DNA from: Paracoccaceae bacterium | Lineage (GTDB): Bacteria; Pseudomonadota; Alphaproteobacteria; Rhodobacterales; Rhodobacteraceae | Direction: 5' to 3' | Assembly: GCA_007131945.1 (NCBI GenBank) | Contig: SLPP01000076.1 | Coordinates: 1-7,886 of the forward strand | Length of the DNA: 7,886 bases | Shown: positions 5,642-7,886 of the stretch, piece after piece | Layout: the number at the start of each line of letters is the position of its first letter | Position numbering within the stretch: the stretch's first letter is position 1 | Made by a program: the position numbers and the translations under genes | Notes under the pieces: model-generated | Told to the model about the DNA's origin: nothing | The model's database searches: none | What the model saw: the letters and a program-made list of their open reading frames with translations, nothing else

Positions 5642-7886
5642 GTGAGCGGGGCCGAGGCCAATGTCACGCCGATGATGGCGCAGTATCTGGAGATCAAGGC
5701 GCAGCACCCCGATGCGCTCCTGTTCTACCGGATGGGCGATTTCTACGAGATGTTCTTCGACGACGCGGTGGCGGCGGCGGCGGCGCTGGACATCGCGCTG
5801 ACCAAGCGCGGCCAGCACCAGGGCGCCGACATCCCGATGTGCGGGGTGCCGGTGCATGCGGCCGAGGGCTACCTCCTGACGCTGATCCGCAAAGGCTTTC
5901 GCGTCGCCATCGCCGAACAGCTCGAGGATCCGGCCGAGGCGAGGAAGCGCGGCTCGAAGGCGGTGGTGAAACGCGACGTGGTGCGGCTGGTGACGCCCGG
6001 CACGCTGACCGAGGAGACGCTGCTCGAAGCGCGGCGGCACAACTTCCTCGCCGCCTGGGCCGAGGTGCGCGACGAGGCCGCGCTGGCCTGGGCCGATATC
6101 TCGACCGGCGAGATCCGCGTCATCGCCTGCCCGCGCGTGCGCCTGTCGCCGGAACTCGCCCGCCTCGCCCCGCGCGAACTCGTGGTCCTCGACGAGGCCG
6201 AGCCCGCGCTGCGCCCGCTCGCCGGGGAGCACGCCATCGCGCTGACCCCGCTCGCCCGGTCGAGCTTCGATTCGACCGGCGCGGTGAAGCGGCTCTGCGC
6301 GCTCTACGGCGTCGGCACGCTCGACGGGTTCGGTGCCTTCGGCCGGGCCGAACTCTCGGCGCTGGGCGCGCTCGCCGACTATCTCGACCTGACCCAGCGC
6401 GGCCGGATGCCGCTTTTGCGCCCGCCGGTGCGCGAGGTCCCGGGCGCGGTGATGCAGATCGACGCCGCGACCCGCCGCAACCTCGAGATCACGCAGGCGC
6501 TGGGCGGCGGCCGCGAGGGCTCGCTCCTGGGCGCGATCGACACGACGCTGACCGCCGCCGGGGCGCGGCTTCTCGAGCGCCGCCTCGCCGCCCCCTCCTG
6601 CGACCTCGCCGAGATCCGCGCCCGCCTGACCGCCGTCGGCTTCCTGGTCGAGGACGACCCGCTGCGCGGCGATCTGCGCGCCGCGCTGCGCCAGGTTCCG
6701 GACATCGACCGCGCGCTCTCGCGGCTCTCGCTCGACCGCGGCGGGCCGCGCGACCTCGCCATGCTGCGCGCCGGGCTGCGGCAGGCCGCCGCCCTGCGCC
6801 GGGCGCTGCATCCGCGCGACCTGCCGCCGCTGCTCTCCGAGCTGACCGAGTCGCTGGGCGGGCATGGCGAACTCGTCGACCGGCTGGAGGCGGCGCTGGT
6901 CGCCGAACCCCCGCACCTTGCCCGCGACGGCGGCTTCGTCGCCGAGGGCGTGGATGCCGAACTCGACGAGGCCCGCCGGCTGCGCGACGAGGGGCGCGGG
7001 GTGATCGCGCGGATGCAGGCCGACTACGTCGCGCAGACCGGCATCGGATCGCTGAAGATCCGGCACAACAACGTGCTCGGCTATTTCATCGAGACGACGG
7101 CGACGCATGCCGAGAAGATGCTCTCGCCGCCGCTGAGCGAGACTTTCGTCCACCGGCAGACCACCGCCAGCCAGGTCCGCTTCACCACGCTGAAGCTTTC
7201 CGAGATGGAGACGAAGATCCTCAATGCCGGCGCCCGCGCGCTAGAGATCGAGAAGCGCCTTTTCGAGGAATTGCGAAGCATGGTCCTCGACGCTGCCGCG
7301 GCGATCTTCGCCACCGCCCGGGCGCTGGCCGAGCTCGACCTTTCCGCCGCCTTCGCCGAGCTCGCCCGCAGCCGCGACTGGTGCGCGCCGGCCGTCGACG
7401 AGAGTCGCGCCTTTCTGGTCGAGGGCGGCCGCCACCCGGTCGTCGAGCGCGCGCTCGCCCGCGACGGCCAGCCCTTCGTCGCCAACGACGCCGAGCTGAG
7501 CCCCGAGGGCGACGGCGCGGCGATCTGGCTCGTCACGGGCCCCAACATGGCCGGCAAGTCGACCTACCTGCGGCAGAACGCGCTGATCGCGCTCCTCGCC
7601 CAGGCCGGCAGCTTCGTGCCCGCCCGCCGCGCCGAGATCGGGTTCGTGAGCCAGCTCTTCAGCCGGGTGGGCGCGGCCGACGACCTCGCCCGCGGCCGCT
7701 CGACCTTCATGGTCGAGATGGTCGAGACCGCGGCGATCCTCAACCAGGCCGACGCGCGCGCCTTCGTCATCCTCGACGAGATCGGCCGCGGCACGGCGAC
7801 CTGGGACGGGCTCTCGATCGCCTGGGCGGTGCTCGAGCATCTGCACGACGTCAACCGCTGCCGCGCGCTCTTCGCCACGCATTACC
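5642..7886 (+). CDS. mutS: DNA mismatch repair protein MutS, 3' end cut by window edge
   Basis: Recognises base mismatches and small loops after replication and signals to MutL. I see 748 codons of an expected 850-900. Mismatch-binding domain I carries F34-Y35-E36 in RMGDFYEMF, the Phe-x-Glu wedge that contacts mispaired bases. Connector, core lever and clamp regions follow, with the familiar LGYFIETT and [15 protein letters not shown] stretches. The ATPase domain has Walker [10 protein letters not shown] (633-641), [28 protein letters not shown] signature residues, and Walker [10 protein letters not shown] (D712, E713). The window ends in FATHY, so the end of the ATPase domain, the helix-turn-helix dimer contact and the beta-clamp tail are missing. 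The start is GTG 5642, preceded by a GGGGGG run (5632-5637) four bases upstream; the next in-frame start is ATG 5672. It is divergent from maeB. Confidence 0.97.
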   Translation, partial: MSGAEANVTPMMAQYLEIKAQHPDALLFYRMGDFYEMFFDDAVAAAAALDIALTKRGQHQGADIPMCGVPVHAAEGYLLTLIRKGFRVAIAEQLEDPAEARKRGSKAVVKRDVVRLVTPGTLTEETLLEARRHNFLAAWAEVRDEAALAWADISTGEIRVIACPRVRLSPELARLAPRELVVLDEAEPALRPLAGEHAIALTPLARSSFDSTGAVKRLCALYGVGTLDGFGAFGRAELSALGALADYLDLTQRGRMPLLRPPVREVPGAVMQIDAATRRNLEITQALGGGREGSLLGAIDTTLTAAGARLLERRLAAPSCDLAEIRARLTAVGFLVEDDPLRGDLRAALRQVPDIDRALSRLSLDRGGPRDLAMLRAGLRQAAALRRALHPRDLPPLLSELTESLGGHGELVDRLEAALVAEPPHLARDGGFVAEGVDAELDEARRLRDEGRGVIARMQADYVAQTGIGSLKIRHNNVLGYFIETTATHAEKMLSPPLSETFVHRQTTASQVRFTTLKLSEMETKILNAGARALEIEKRLFEELRSMVLDAAAAIFATARALAELDLSAAFAELARSRDWCAPAVDESRAFLVEGGRHPVVERALARDGQPFVANDAELSPEGDGAAIWLVTGPNMAGKSTYLRQNALIALLAQAGSFVPARRAEIGFVSQLFSRVGAADDLARGRSTFMVEMVETAAILNQADARAFVILDEIGRGTATWDGLSIAWAVLEHLHDVNRCRALFATHY

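Noticed and set aside
5546..7153. A 535-codon open frame antisense to mutS
   Set aside because: Same mirror effect; the protein is a compositionally biased Arg/Ala/Gly/Gln string, and mutS on the plus strand is intact through this region.

Overview
The window is chromosomal DNA from a high-GC alphaproteobacterium, most likely of the Rhodobacteraceae. This rests on the strong G/C third-position bias in all five genes, the MutS N-terminus ([12 protein letters not shown]), a PTA-tailed malic enzyme and a periplasmic GCFWC-type MsrA. It is an inference from composition and family resemblance, not a placement by search. All five genes look intact where visible and share similar codon use. I see no mobile element, CRISPR array, tRNA, rRNA or defence island.

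Layout: (1) 1-1306, minus strand: a dicarboxylate/amino acid:cation symporter (DAACS family) that runs off the left edge just after its last transmembrane motif. (2) A 110-bp divergent spacer leads to msrA on the plus strand (1417-2064), an exported peptide methionine sulfoxide reductase A with a strong Shine-Dalgarno and a plausible promoter. (3) A 303-bp convergent gap (2065-2367) has a hairpin at each gene end, each with a short T-run, and between them a perfect 16-bp inverted repeat spanning 137 bp. (4) On the minus strand, maeB (malic enzyme with phosphotransacetylase-like tail, 3252-5519) is followed with an ATGA overlap by a ribokinase (2368-3255), forming a two-gene operon. (5) A 122-bp divergent spacer leads to mutS on the plus strand, which starts at GTG 5642 and runs off the right edge inside the ATPase domain.

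The genes do not form one pathway. The symporter could bring in C4-dicarboxylates or acidic amino acids, and the malic enzyme converts malate to pyruvate with reduced cofactor, so the two fit one central-carbon theme. Ribokinase adds a route from ribose to ribose-5-phosphate. MsrA repairs oxidised methionine in the cell envelope and MutS repairs replication mismatches. I did not find an undescribed system. The points most worth a second look are an Asp-to-Ala change at a conserved cation-site position of the symporter, the intergenic inverted repeat, the tight maeB-ribokinase coupling and a possible heat-shock-type promoter for msrA.
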